A stretch of 64,000 bases of DNA from positions 1 to 64,000 of the forward strand of contig NZ_JAKWJR010000014.1 in assembly GCF_022761125.1 (NCBI RefSeq), written 5' to 3'. A program made the translations under genes and the position numbers. The notes below the pieces were generated by a model that saw nothing but the letters and a program-made list of their open reading frames with translations, was not told the DNA's origin and searched no databases. Position 1 is the first letter of the stretch, and each line of letters starts with the position of its first letter. Origin of the DNA: Nocardioides sp. SR21 (GTDB taxonomy: Bacteria > Actinomycetota > Actinomycetes > Propionibacteriales > Nocardioidaceae). Shown one piece after another: positions 25,001 to 32,303 of this stretch.

Positions 25001-25441
25001 CCCGGCACGCACGGCACGCTCGGCGTCGTCCTCGTGCGCGATCGGCACGCCCCACACGGCCATCACCGCGTCGCCGATGAACTTCTCGAGCACACCGCCG
25101 TAGCGAGCGACGATCGCGCGGCACTCGTCGAAGTAGCGCGAGAGCAGCTCGCGGACCTGCTCGTGGTCACGACTCTCGGAGAGCTCGGTGAAGCCGACGA
25201 GGTCGCCGAACAGCACGCTGGTGATCCGGCGGGAGGCGACCGGCTGGGCCGGCCCGGCGCTCGCGCCGAGCTCGCCGCCGCAGCTGCTGCAGAAGCGCGC
25301 ACCGGGCACGACCTCGGCCTGGCAGGTGCGGCAGGTCAGTGGCTGGAGGGTCGCCCCGCAGGCGAAGCAGAACCTCGCTCCGGCCGGCTGTCCCGAGGCC
25401 CCACAGCTACCGCAGCTCGTCACCGGGTCAGGATGACGCAT
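22043..25441 (-). CDS. Zinc ribbon - class III adenylate cyclase - AAA ATPase - TPR protein
   Basis: A 1132-residue signalling protein. Two zinc ribbons open it (Cys10/13/25/28 and Cys37/40/51/54). A class III cyclase domain follows at about 70-245, with metal Asp80 (FGDLVGFT), Asp124 (GDAVMAVWG), Lys120 and the NTASR motif, so all main catalytic residues are present. A STAND/AAA-type ATPase begins near 265 (VSGEAGVGKSRLAW). The C-terminal half is made of TPR-like helices. It should make cAMP under control of a protein or ligand sensed by the ATPase/TPR half. The ATG overlaps the MFS gene stop by one base (TGATG). Confidence 0.93.
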   Translation of the reverse strand: MRHPDPVTSCGSCGASGQPAGARFCFACGATLQPLTCRTCQAEVVPGARFCSSCGGELGASAGPAQPVASRRITSVLFGDLVGFTELSESRDHEQVRELLSRYFDECRAIVARYGGVLEKFIGDAVMAVWGVPIAHEDDAERAVRAGLELIDTITAMGLEMRVGIVTGEVAVTIGAEQQGMVAGDAVNTASRVQTAATPGQVWVDETTRLLTSSAITYVDVGSHPMKGKADPVPLWSVRAVVAAVGGAQRADGLEAPLVGRESEMRLVKELFHRVEETGLPTLVVVSGEAGVGKSRLAWEFEKYIDGLSADVRWHTGRCLSYGEGVAFYALAEAIRTRLDNSSLELIVPDPDERAWIEPRIAALLGVGAVGSFQREDLFAAWATFLERVSGDGIPVALVIDDAQHADDGLLRFVEHLLAAGTFPCFVVLLARPGLLETNPALATNRRATVVHLEALPDRDMGRLLDGLVAGLGHDVRDALVQRSEGMPLFAVETVRSLIDRDLVVPRGGQYVLAGDDPLDLDAIGAPASLQALISARLDQLPPDQRRVIDRASIVGRPFPRDLIAALCPDVVDLDRALGSLVRLQLLRQETGRFNSDVGLYQFVQVVARQVAYATLSRRDRKAGHLAVVELLDDESAAIAAQHHLEAIDAVPEDPDVPALTGRAIELLRGAAERARSLGAPGEAAGHLRVALARVTDPVAQADIQLELAHALQDTEDPAAAIEPAEAARDAFDAVGDEIKAADAVGVLVYAIAVGRGDYETPATMAQERYDALRDREDATRVRLELARTLTRIKLRTQHGFGDHAAEHVRLAEQYGDDAYVAEAYVGFALHHMVSGMRGLGRVVFTAAAELARREHQLVTLSRALVNLNVTWASDDAALAREYGIEAVGVSRRAGVAIALSSAMSNLALACLVTGDWDDALAYADEAIVDEPLAELVRARIASARGTSWRMPSEMEDSRYAGDDLSLRCFVELNRALDAQVTSRPAGALARQAAETAYSVAGMYDDFTLIWMVATEVAWADGDRASLAELLALADSHSGAHPAGVRAQRNRIAGLLAASAGDDAAAETHLRDAIALSQQWHSEPNVALCRADLAAVLRRAGRADEAADQAQQAQEILERLGATRWADDQVSA

Positions 25442-27060
25442 CAGACCGCGAGCCGGTCGGCAATCACCGTATCCGCCGCGCGGGTCGCGGCCGGAGCGCC
25501 GGCCACGGCGGCGAGGAAGTCGGCCCGGCTCAGCCCGAGCAGCACGGTGTCCTCGACCGCCGTGACGGTCGCGGTGCGCGGCAGGTCGCGCAGCAGCCCG
25601 ATCTCGCCGAGGTACTCCCCGGGCCCCTCGGTGCGCAGGTGGTCGTGGTCGCGGGTCACCTCGACCCGGCCGGACAGGATCACGAAGAAGCCGTCGGCGG
25701 GGTCGCCCGTCGACATCACCCGGGCGCCGGCGGCGTACGTCGTGGGCTCGAGCTTGGCGGCCAGCGCCTCGATCGCGGCCGGCGGCAGCGGCGCGAAGAT
25801 GTCGATCTCGCGGAGCAGGGCGGCGTGCTCCGGCTCGCCGAGCCGGGCATCGAGGCGGGTCATCCGCGGCAGGCTGGCCAGCGTGATCGCGAGGACCGCG
25901 ATGCCGAGAGCGGCCATCGCGCCGCGCAGACCGAGGAGCTCCACGAGCAGCGGGGCGACCGCGGCGCCGAGCGCCATCGAGCCGATCAGCGAGCTGTCCA
26001 CGGCGGCGAACACCCGCGAGATGAGCCGCTCCGGCGCGAGCCGCTGCGGGATCGTGTCGAGACCGAGGTTCACCCACGGGTCGGCGAGGCCGATCACGGC
26101 GAGCGCCGCGACGGCGACCACCGGGCTCGGGAACAGCGCCATCGCCAGCAGCGGAACCGCCCAGCCGAGCACGCCGTACGCCATGTTGCGGGCGAGCCCG
26201 CCCTTGCCGACCAGGCCGAGGACGACCAGGCCGCCGAGCACGGTGCCCAGGCCCATGACGGTGTTGAGGTAGCCGACGCCGGCGGCGCCGGCGTCCAGCA
26301 CGTGCACCGAGATCAGGACCAGGAACACGGTGAGCGCGCCCCAGATGACGCCCTGCGAGGCGGCGAGCAGGGAGACCGTGCCGAGGTCGCGGTCCCGGCC
26401 GAGCTGGGCGAACCCGGCCGTCACCTCACGCAGGAAGGCCTCGCCCTCCTCCGCCTCGGCGGCCGCCTTCTCCTGCGCCGGCGCCGTGACGGCGGCCACC
26501 AGGGCGAGCGACCAGAGGAACGTCAGCGCGTTCAGCCAGAACACCGCCTGCACGTCGACGAACGTCAGCAGCAGCGCGCCGATCGCCGGGCCGCTGAACA
26601 TCGCCACGGTCTCGAGGTTGGAGGTGACGGCGTTCGTCGCGGTCAGCTCGGCCGGGTCGTCGACCAGCCGCGGCACCAGGCCGGACTGGGCGGCGCGGAA
26701 GCTCGCCCCGACCCCGGCGGCGAGCAGCGCGAGCCCGAACACCAGCAGCGCGGGACCGTCCGCGCCGATGACGATCGCGCCGGCCGCGACGAGCACCGCG
26801 CGGACCGCGTCGTTCGCCATCATGTAGCGCTTGCGGGAGCCGACCCGGTCCGCGACGTGCGCGCCGAGCGGGCCGGCCACCGCGGCGACGACGAACCGCA
26901 GCGCCTGGTAGATGCCGACGGCAGCCGCGCCGCCCTCGGTGTAGGCCCACACCATGACCGCGACGCCGTAGGCCCAGTCGCCCATCGTCGAGCCGAAGAA
27001 CGCGAGCTGGATGCGTCGCAACGAGGGGTTGGCGAGGACCCGCTTGATCGATCCGGACAT
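25441..27060 (-). CDS. MFS transporter fused to a cyclic-nucleotide-binding domain
   Basis: A 539-residue protein. Residues 1 to about 400 form a major facilitator fold with about 12 hydrophobic helices (LAFFGSTMGDWAYGVAVMVW; HVADRVGSRKRYM is the A-motif-like loop). Residues about 405-535 form a cNMP-binding beta-roll (GARVMSTGDPADGFFVILSG; GEYLGEIGLLRDLPRTATV). The cassette GEIGLLRDLPRTATV has the Arg-Thr expected for cAMP binding. It is translationally coupled to an adenylate cyclase, so transport is likely gated by cAMP. The cargo is unknown. GGAGG precedes the ATG. Confidence 0.93.
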   Translation of the reverse strand: MSGSIKRVLANPSLRRIQLAFFGSTMGDWAYGVAVMVWAYTEGGAAAVGIYQALRFVVAAVAGPLGAHVADRVGSRKRYMMANDAVRAVLVAAGAIVIGADGPALLVFGLALLAAGVGASFRAAQSGLVPRLVDDPAELTATNAVTSNLETVAMFSGPAIGALLLTFVDVQAVFWLNALTFLWSLALVAAVTAPAQEKAAAEAEEGEAFLREVTAGFAQLGRDRDLGTVSLLAASQGVIWGALTVFLVLISVHVLDAGAAGVGYLNTVMGLGTVLGGLVVLGLVGKGGLARNMAYGVLGWAVPLLAMALFPSPVVAVAALAVIGLADPWVNLGLDTIPQRLAPERLISRVFAAVDSSLIGSMALGAAVAPLLVELLGLRGAMAALGIAVLAITLASLPRMTRLDARLGEPEHAALLREIDIFAPLPPAAIEALAAKLEPTTYAAGARVMSTGDPADGFFVILSGRVEVTRDHDHLRTEGPGEYLGEIGLLRDLPRTATVTAVEDTVLLGLSRADFLAAVAGAPAATRAADTVIADRLAV

Positions 27061-27129
27061 GACGAACCTCCGTGGCTGCGATGGGGCGCTCCCTGCGGAG
27101 CGGGCTCATCGTGGAGCCGACGGAGGTCG

Positions 27130-27152
27130 TCGTTCTGTCCGGTCGCTGACAC
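27130..27152. promoter_or_regulatory. Candidate Crp-family operator, copy B
   Basis: The partner of the motif at 21351-21373. It contains TGTC-N8-GACA (27136-27151), a 16-bp inverted motif about 75 bases before the MFS start codon. Binding by the Crp-family protein is inference. Confidence 0.5.
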
Positions 27153-27170
27153 AGCAGCGGGTCGGTCCGC

Positions 27171-27863
27171 TCAGCGGCGGACGGCCTGCCGCGCGATCAG
27201 GAGGACCGCGCCCGCCTGGAGGACGCCACCGACGACGCTGACCCCGACCGCGAACTCACCCGATCCGAGCACGAAGCCGGCCAGGTAGAGCGGCGCGGCC
27301 CACACGGTGACGTCGCGGCGCGCCACGACCATCGCGATGCCCGCGACCAGCGTGCCGGTGATCGCCATCAGCATCATCGGGCCGAGCACCACGAAGACCG
27401 GGCCCTCCTGCAGCTGCGACCAGATGTGCTGGGCGCCCGGCACGACCTGGCCGTCCTCCACGAAGGACGCCGCGACCAGCCGCAGCCCGGCGAACCCGCC
27501 ACCGCCGACGGCGGCGACGCTCAGCATCGTGGCGGCCGTCGCCGCGAGCCGTGGAGCGCGATCGCGCAGGGCGGCGTACAGCGTCAGCGCCCAGGCGAGC
27601 ATGGTGACCATCGCAACGAGGTAGACGACCGTCGCGGCGACGTACTGCCCCGGGTCCTCGGCGATCGCCTCGAGCAGGACGGTGGCGTCGTCGCGGGGCA
27701 GCAGCCCGGTCGGGTCGAGGGCGTACTGCGCGGCCAGCGCGAGCGGTGACACCACCGAGGCGATCGCCAGCAGGCGCCGGCGGAGCGGGACGGGGTCCGG
27801 TACGACGGTGGTGCGGGTGAGCTGCGGGTCGAGGACGCCGGCGCCCAGCTGGATCTCGTTCAC
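27171..27863 (-). CDS. Polytopic membrane protein of unknown function
   Basis: About 230 residues from GTG 27863, which has AGGAG six bases upstream. An ATG at 27890 with GGAGG would add nine residues and is nearly as good. It shows about six hydrophobic helices (LLAIASVVSPLALAAQYALD; YVAATVVYLVAMVTMLAWAL; VFVVLGPMMLMAITGTLVAG). The overall look is of actinobacterial DUF4386-like integral membrane proteins, but I cannot name the family with confidence. It diverges from a two-component system that may regulate it. Confidence 0.8.
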   Translation of the reverse strand: MNEIQLGAGVLDPQLTRTTVVPDPVPLRRRLLAIASVVSPLALAAQYALDPTGLLPRDDATVLLEAIAEDPGQYVAATVVYLVAMVTMLAWALTLYAALRDRAPRLAATAATMLSVAAVGGGGFAGLRLVAASFVEDGQVVPGAQHIWSQLQEGPVFVVLGPMMLMAITGTLVAGIAMVVARRDVTVWAAPLYLAGFVLGSGEFAVGVSVVGGVLQAGAVLLIARQAVRR

Positions 27864-28005
27864 GGTGTTCTCCTGAGTGGTTCGGTTCATGGCGAGAACC
27901 CTCCGGCGGCGGACGTCCCGCGGGCATCTGCCCGATGTCCCGATCCGCACCCGGGACACCGAACCCTGCTCGCCGGGATCGGTGCGCTGGCAGGATGCCC
28001 GCACC

Positions 28006-29952
28006 ATGAGGAACCGGATCGTCCCCGTCGCTACCGCCGCCGGCGGCCTGCTGTGCGTCGCGCTCGCGCTGGTGGTCGCCGTCGACCTCGCCGTGCGCGA
28101 CGAGTACCGCCCCGAGGTCGACCAGCTCCTCCGCGGCGTGACCGCCGGGATCGCGTACGGCGGCCTCGGCGGCTTCCTCGCCGCGCGCCGACCGCAGCTC
28201 TCCATCGGCTGGGTGATGCTGCTGATCGGGTTCAGCAACGCCTTCTCCTCGGCGACCGCGGTGCTCGCCGACCGCACGCTCACCGACGACACGGCCGTGA
28301 CCGACTGGGCGTTCTGGCTGTCCACCTGGTCGTGGGCGCCCGGCTACGTGCTGGTGCCGACCGTGCTGCTCCTGCTGCTGCCGAACGGCCGACCGTACGG
28401 CCGGTTCGGCCGGGCGCTCGTGGCGGTGGCGGCCGCGGGCACGGCGCTGGTCACGCTGGCCTGGGCGGTCACGCCGTACGACCAGCAGGACTACGCGCTG
28501 CCGGAGCGGTACGCGCACCTGACCAACCCGGTGGGCATCGACGGCGCCGGCGTGCTGCTGCCGGTGTCGCTCGCCGCGGTGCTCGTGGGCATGGCGGCGG
28601 GACTGGTGACGCTGGCCCTGCGGCTGCGCACCTCGCGCGGCCACGAGCGCGAGCAGGTCTACTGGGTGCTCGCTGGCGCGTCGCTGACCGTGCTGCTGCT
28701 GGTCGGCGGTTTCGTGTTCGCCGATGCCAGCGATGCGATCATCGCGCTCGCGATGCTGCCGCTGCCGCTGGCGATCACCTGGTCGTCGGTACGCCGGCGC
28801 CTGTGGGACCTGGACCAGGTCGTCAACAAGTTCCTCGTGGTCGCGGTCGTGGGCGGCCTCGGCGCCATCGTCGGTGCGGTGCTCCCGGTGCCGGCCGGCC
28901 TGGCCGCGGCCGTCGCGGCCGTCGTGGTGCTCCCCGTTGTCGGGCCGGTGCAGCAGGCCGTCAACCGGTTCCTCTACCGCGACGCGACCGAGCCGACCGC
29001 GGCCGTGCACCGGCTCGGCGACCAGGTGGGCGCGGCCACCTCGCCCCGCGAGGCACTGACCCGCGTCCTGGAGGTCGTGGCGACCACGCTCGCCGCGGAG
29101 GGCGTCGAGGCCCGGCTGACCGACGGCACGGTGGTCGCGTACGGCACGACGGTCGGTGAGCAGGTCACGATCCCGCTGGTGCACCACCAGGTGACCGTCG
29201 GCGGGCTCGTGATCGCCGTACCGCCGGGCGGGCTGGGCGCGCGCGGCGAGGCGCTGCTCGGCGACCTGGCCCGGCACGCGGCCGTCGTCGCCCACGCGAT
29301 CGCGCTGCAGGACGCCGTGCAGCTCTCCCGCGAGCAGGTCGTGGTGGCTCGCGAGGAGGAGCGCCGGCGGATCCGCAACGACCTCCACGACGACCTCGGT
29401 CCCCGGCTGGCCGCGACCGCGCTCCAGCTCGAGAACGCCGTCGACATGGTGGTCGACGACCCCGGCCGGGCGGTGCAGGTGCTCGAGCGCGCCACCGGCT
29501 ACCTGCGTGACGGCGTCGCCGACGTCCGCCGGATCGTCGACGACCTGCGGCCCGCCGCGCTCGACGACCTCGGACTGGAGCAGGCGGTCCGGGAGCAGGC
29601 GACCCGGCTCGGCCTGCACGGGCTCGCCGTCACCGTGACGACCGACGGGGACCTGGCCGGGCTGTCGGCCGCGGCCGAGGTCGCGGCGTACCGGATCTGC
29701 TCCGAGGCGATGACGAACGTCGCCCGCCATGCCGACGCCCGGCAGCTGCGGGTGCGGCTCGCGCGCGTGCCCGAGGGCGTCACGATCGAGGTCGCCGACG
29801 ACGGCAGCGGGTTGCCGGACGACCTGGTGCCCGGGGTCGGGCTCGGGTCCATGCACCAACGGGCGGCCGAGCTCGGCGGCACCTGCGTGGTGCAGGGTGG
29901 ACCGGGCACAGGCACGGCCGTGACAGCGACGATCCCCGTGGAGGCACGATGA
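28006..29952 (+). CDS. Sensor histidine kinase, NarL/DegS type
   Basis: A 648-residue kinase. Residues 1 to about 330 contain many membrane helices (about ten by eye) without a large extracytoplasmic loop, so sensing is probably within the membrane. A GAF-like stretch follows. The HisKA_3 box is ERRRIRNDLHDDLGPRLA with phospho-acceptor His461, and the ATPase domain has EAMTNVARHADA and ADDGSGLPDDLVPGVGLGSM. The response regulator follows with a four-base overlap (ATGA). A GTG/ATG extension upstream to 27877 has no support. Confidence 0.93.
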   Translation: MRNRIVPVATAAGGLLCVALALVVAVDLAVRDEYRPEVDQLLRGVTAGIAYGGLGGFLAARRPQLSIGWVMLLIGFSNAFSSATAVLADRTLTDDTAVTDWAFWLSTWSWAPGYVLVPTVLLLLLPNGRPYGRFGRALVAVAAAGTALVTLAWAVTPYDQQDYALPERYAHLTNPVGIDGAGVLLPVSLAAVLVGMAAGLVTLALRLRTSRGHEREQVYWVLAGASLTVLLLVGGFVFADASDAIIALAMLPLPLAITWSSVRRRLWDLDQVVNKFLVVAVVGGLGAIVGAVLPVPAGLAAAVAAVVVLPVVGPVQQAVNRFLYRDATEPTAAVHRLGDQVGAATSPREALTRVLEVVATTLAAEGVEARLTDGTVVAYGTTVGEQVTIPLVHHQVTVGGLVIAVPPGGLGARGEALLGDLARHAAVVAHAIALQDAVQLSREQVVVAREEERRRIRNDLHDDLGPRLAATALQLENAVDMVVDDPGRAVQVLERATGYLRDGVADVRRIVDDLRPAALDDLGLEQAVREQATRLGLHGLAVTVTTDGDLAGLSAAAEVAAYRICSEAMTNVARHADARQLRVRLARVPEGVTIEVADDGSGLPDDLVPGVGLGSMHQRAAELGGTCVVQGGPGTGTAVTATIPVEAR

Positions 29953-30608
29953 GCGAGCAGGCCGAGCTGCGGGTGCTGGTGGTTGACGACCACCCGATGT
30001 TCCGCGAGGGGCTGATCGCCGTGGTGGACAGCCTCCCCTGGGCGGCCGTGGTCGGCGAGGCCGGCGACGGCGAGGCGGCGGTCGCGGAGGCGCTGCGCAC
30101 CCGCCCGGACGTCGTCCTCATGGACCTCCAGATGCCCGGCACCAACGGGCTCGAGGCGACCCGTCGGCTGACCGCCGAGCTGCCGGGGACTGCCGTGGTC
30201 GTGCTGACGATGGTCGAGAACGACGAGGCCGTGGCCGCGGCGCTACGGGCCGGAGCCCGTGGCTACTTGGTGAAGGGCGCGAGCAAGCAGGACATCACGC
30301 GAGCCCTCGAGGCGGCCGGGCACGGTGACGTGATCCTGGGCGCGGGCGTCGGGGCAGGCGTGCTCTCCCGGCTGACGACGCGGGGTGATGCGCTGGCGCC
30401 GTTCCAGCAGCTCAGCGAGCGGGAGCGGGAGGTGCTCGACCTGGTCGCGCAGGGCCTGACGAACGGGGCGATCGCGCGGCAGCTCTACCTGTCTGAGAAG
30501 ACCGTGCGCAACATCGTGTCGTCGATCCTCTCCAAGCTGCCGGCCGCGACCCGCGCCGAGGCGGTTGCCCGGGCGCGGGACGCGGGGATGGGCGGGGCGT
30601 CCGTCTAG
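29949..30608 (+). CDS. LuxR/NarL-family response regulator
   Basis: A 219-residue regulator. The receiver domain has acidic pair Asp13-Asp14, phospho-acceptor Asp59 (VVLMDLQMPG) and Lys near 109 (GYLVKGA). The LuxR-type helix-turn-helix is around 155-210 (LSEREREVLDLVAQGLTNGA). It is the cognate partner of the preceding kinase. Its TAG shares the CTAG at 30605-30608 with the convergent TM2 gene's stop. Confidence 0.95.
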   Translation: MSEQAELRVLVVDDHPMFREGLIAVVDSLPWAAVVGEAGDGEAAVAEALRTRPDVVLMDLQMPGTNGLEATRRLTAELPGTAVVVLTMVENDEAVAAALRAGARGYLVKGASKQDITRALEAAGHGDVILGAGVGAGVLSRLTTRGDALAPFQQLSEREREVLDLVAQGLTNGAIARQLYLSEKTVRNIVSSILSKLPAATRAEAVARARDAGMGGASV

Positions 30609-31021
30609 CTGCTGCGGAGCGGACGACCCTGCGCGTCCTTGCTGTCGGTCGCGAGGATCATGATGCCGTCGATGAAGGGCCACAGGGCGCCGATGCCGCA
30701 CGTCAGGATCGTGACGACCAGCTGCCACACGCCGGTCTTCGTGTCGCCGATGTAGAAGCGACCGATGCCGAGCGGGATCAGGATCTGCAGCAGGCCGGCG
30801 ACCAGCTTGGTCTTGTCGGAATACGGGACGCCGGTGACCGGGTGCACGCCGTACGGCGCGGCCGGGTTCGGGGCGGCGAAGCCGCCGGCCGGCGGGGGCG
30901 CGTAACCGCCCTGGGGCTGGCCGTACGGCGGCGGCGCGGGCTGCTGGTAGGGCGGCGGCGGAGGCGGCGCCTGGCCCTCGGCGGGCTGGTTCGGGTCGGG
31001 AGTCTCGGGACCTTGGGTCAT
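30605..31021 (-). CDS. Proline-rich TM2 domain protein
   Basis: A 138-residue protein. The first 65 residues are Pro/Gly/Tyr-rich and probably disordered (QPAPPPYGQPQGGYAPPP). A TM2 domain with two helices follows (KLVAGLLQILIPLGIGRFYI; VTILTCGIGALWPFIDGIMI). TM2 proteins are of unknown function, often linked to envelope biology. The ATG at 31021 is supported by TAGGGT six bases upstream. Confidence 0.9.
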   Translation of the reverse strand: MTQGPETPDPNQPAEGQAPPPPPPYQQPAPPPYGQPQGGYAPPPAGGFAAPNPAAPYGVHPVTGVPYSDKTKLVAGLLQILIPLGIGRFYIGDTKTGVWQLVVTILTCGIGALWPFIDGIMILATDSKDAQGRPLRSS

Positions 31022-31027
31022 GGCCAC

Positions 31028-31033
31028 ACCCTA
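31028..31033 (-). promoter_or_regulatory. Leaderless -10 element of TM2 gene
   Basis: On the minus strand TAGGGT is followed by six bases and then the ATG at 31021. Confidence 0.5.
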
Positions 31034-31048
31034 GGGCTCTGCCAGGCC

Positions 31049-32272
31049 CTACGGCAGCAGGTCGCGGACGATCGCGTCGGCGAGCAGCCGGCCGGTGCGG
31101 GTCGGCACCAGCCGGTCGCCGTGCTCGGTGAGCAGCCCGCGGCCGACGAGGTCCGGGACCGCGGCGAGGCCGTGGGCGTCCAGCGTGTCGGTCGGCAGGC
31201 CATCACGCAGCCGCAGCTCGAGCAGCACCCGCTCGATGCGGCGGCTGTCCTCGTCGAGCACCTCGCGCGCGTGGGCCGGGCTGCGATCGGCGCCGATCCG
31301 GTCGGCGTACGCCGCCGGGTGCTTGACGTTCCACCACCGCACGCCGCCGACGTGGCTGTGCGCGCCGGGACCGACGCCCCACCAGTCGCCGCCGGTCCAG
31401 TAGAGCAGGTTGTGCCGGCAGCGGCTCGTCGTGTCATCGGGGAGGCCCTTGGCCCAGTTGGAGACCTCGTACCACTCCAGACCCGCCTGGTTGAGCCTCT
31501 CGTCGACCAGCACGTACTTATCGGCGAGGTCGTCCTCGTCGGGCATCGGCAGCTCGCCGCGCTTCACCCGGCGGGCGAGGGCGGTGCCCTCCTCGACGAT
31601 GAGGGAGTACGCCGACACGTGGTCGGGGTTGCTCGCCAGGGCGGTGTCCACGCTGGTCGCCCAGTCCTCGAGGCTCTCCCCCGGCGTGCCGTAGATGAGG
31701 TCGAGGCTCACCTGCTCGAAGCCCGCCTGCCGCGCCCAGTCGACGACCTGCGGCACCCGCAGCGGGTCGTGGGTGCGGTCGAGCACCGCGAGCACGTGCG
31801 GCAGGGCGGACTGCATCCCGAACGACAGCCGGTTGAACCCGCCCGCGCGCAGCGCCTCCAGTGCGACCAGGTCGACACTGTCCGGGTTGGACTCGGTGGT
31901 CACCTCGGCGCCGGGCGCGAGCCCGAACTCGTGGTCGATCGCCCGCACGATGTTGCTCAGGTCGGCCGGGTCGAGCAGCGTCGGCGTGCCGCCCCCGAAG
32001 AACACCGTGCTGACCGGCACGTCCACGTCGCCCAGCACCCGCCGGGCCCGGCGTACCTCCGCGATCGCGGTGTCGGCGTACGACGCCCGGCTCGCGCCCG
32101 GCCCGAGCTCGTCGGCGGTGTAGGTGTTGAAGTCGCAGTAGCCGCAGCGCACCGTGCAGAACGGCACGTGCACGTAGAACCCGAACGGCCGCTCGCCGAG
32201 CCCCGCGAGCGCACTTTCCGGAAGGGACCCGTCCTCGGGGACAGGATCACCAGCGGGCAGGGCGGACGGCAT
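31049..32272 (-). CDS. hemW: HemW-like radical SAM protein (putative heme chaperone)
   Basis: A 407-residue radical SAM protein. The iron-sulfur motif CTVRCGYCDF (CxxxCxxC) is within FYVHVPFCTVRCGYCDFN, followed by FFGGGTPTLLDP and ESNPDSVDLVAL. The C-terminal HemN-like region includes GVGPGAHSHVGGVRWWN. HemW proteins are heme chaperones, often misnamed oxygen-independent coproporphyrinogen oxidases. The ATG at 32272 is preferred over one six codons upstream. It lies 31 bases after the dioxygenase stop on the same strand. Confidence 0.92.
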   Translation of the reverse strand: MPSALPAGDPVPEDGSLPESALAGLGERPFGFYVHVPFCTVRCGYCDFNTYTADELGPGASRASYADTAIAEVRRARRVLGDVDVPVSTVFFGGGTPTLLDPADLSNIVRAIDHEFGLAPGAEVTTESNPDSVDLVALEALRAGGFNRLSFGMQSALPHVLAVLDRTHDPLRVPQVVDWARQAGFEQVSLDLIYGTPGESLEDWATSVDTALASNPDHVSAYSLIVEEGTALARRVKRGELPMPDEDDLADKYVLVDERLNQAGLEWYEVSNWAKGLPDDTTSRCRHNLLYWTGGDWWGVGPGAHSHVGGVRWWNVKHPAAYADRIGADRSPAHAREVLDEDSRRIERVLLELRLRDGLPTDTLDAHGLAAVPDLVGRGLLTEHGDRLVPTRTGRLLADAIVRDLLP

Positions 32273-32303
32273 GGCCCGATTCTCCCCCACTCACCGACCC
32301 GGT

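Noticed and set aside
22199..26272. Plus-strand open frame of about 1350 codons opposite the cyclase and MFS genes
   Set aside because: Arg/Ala/Gly-rich shadow translation without motifs, while the minus strand encodes clear domains.
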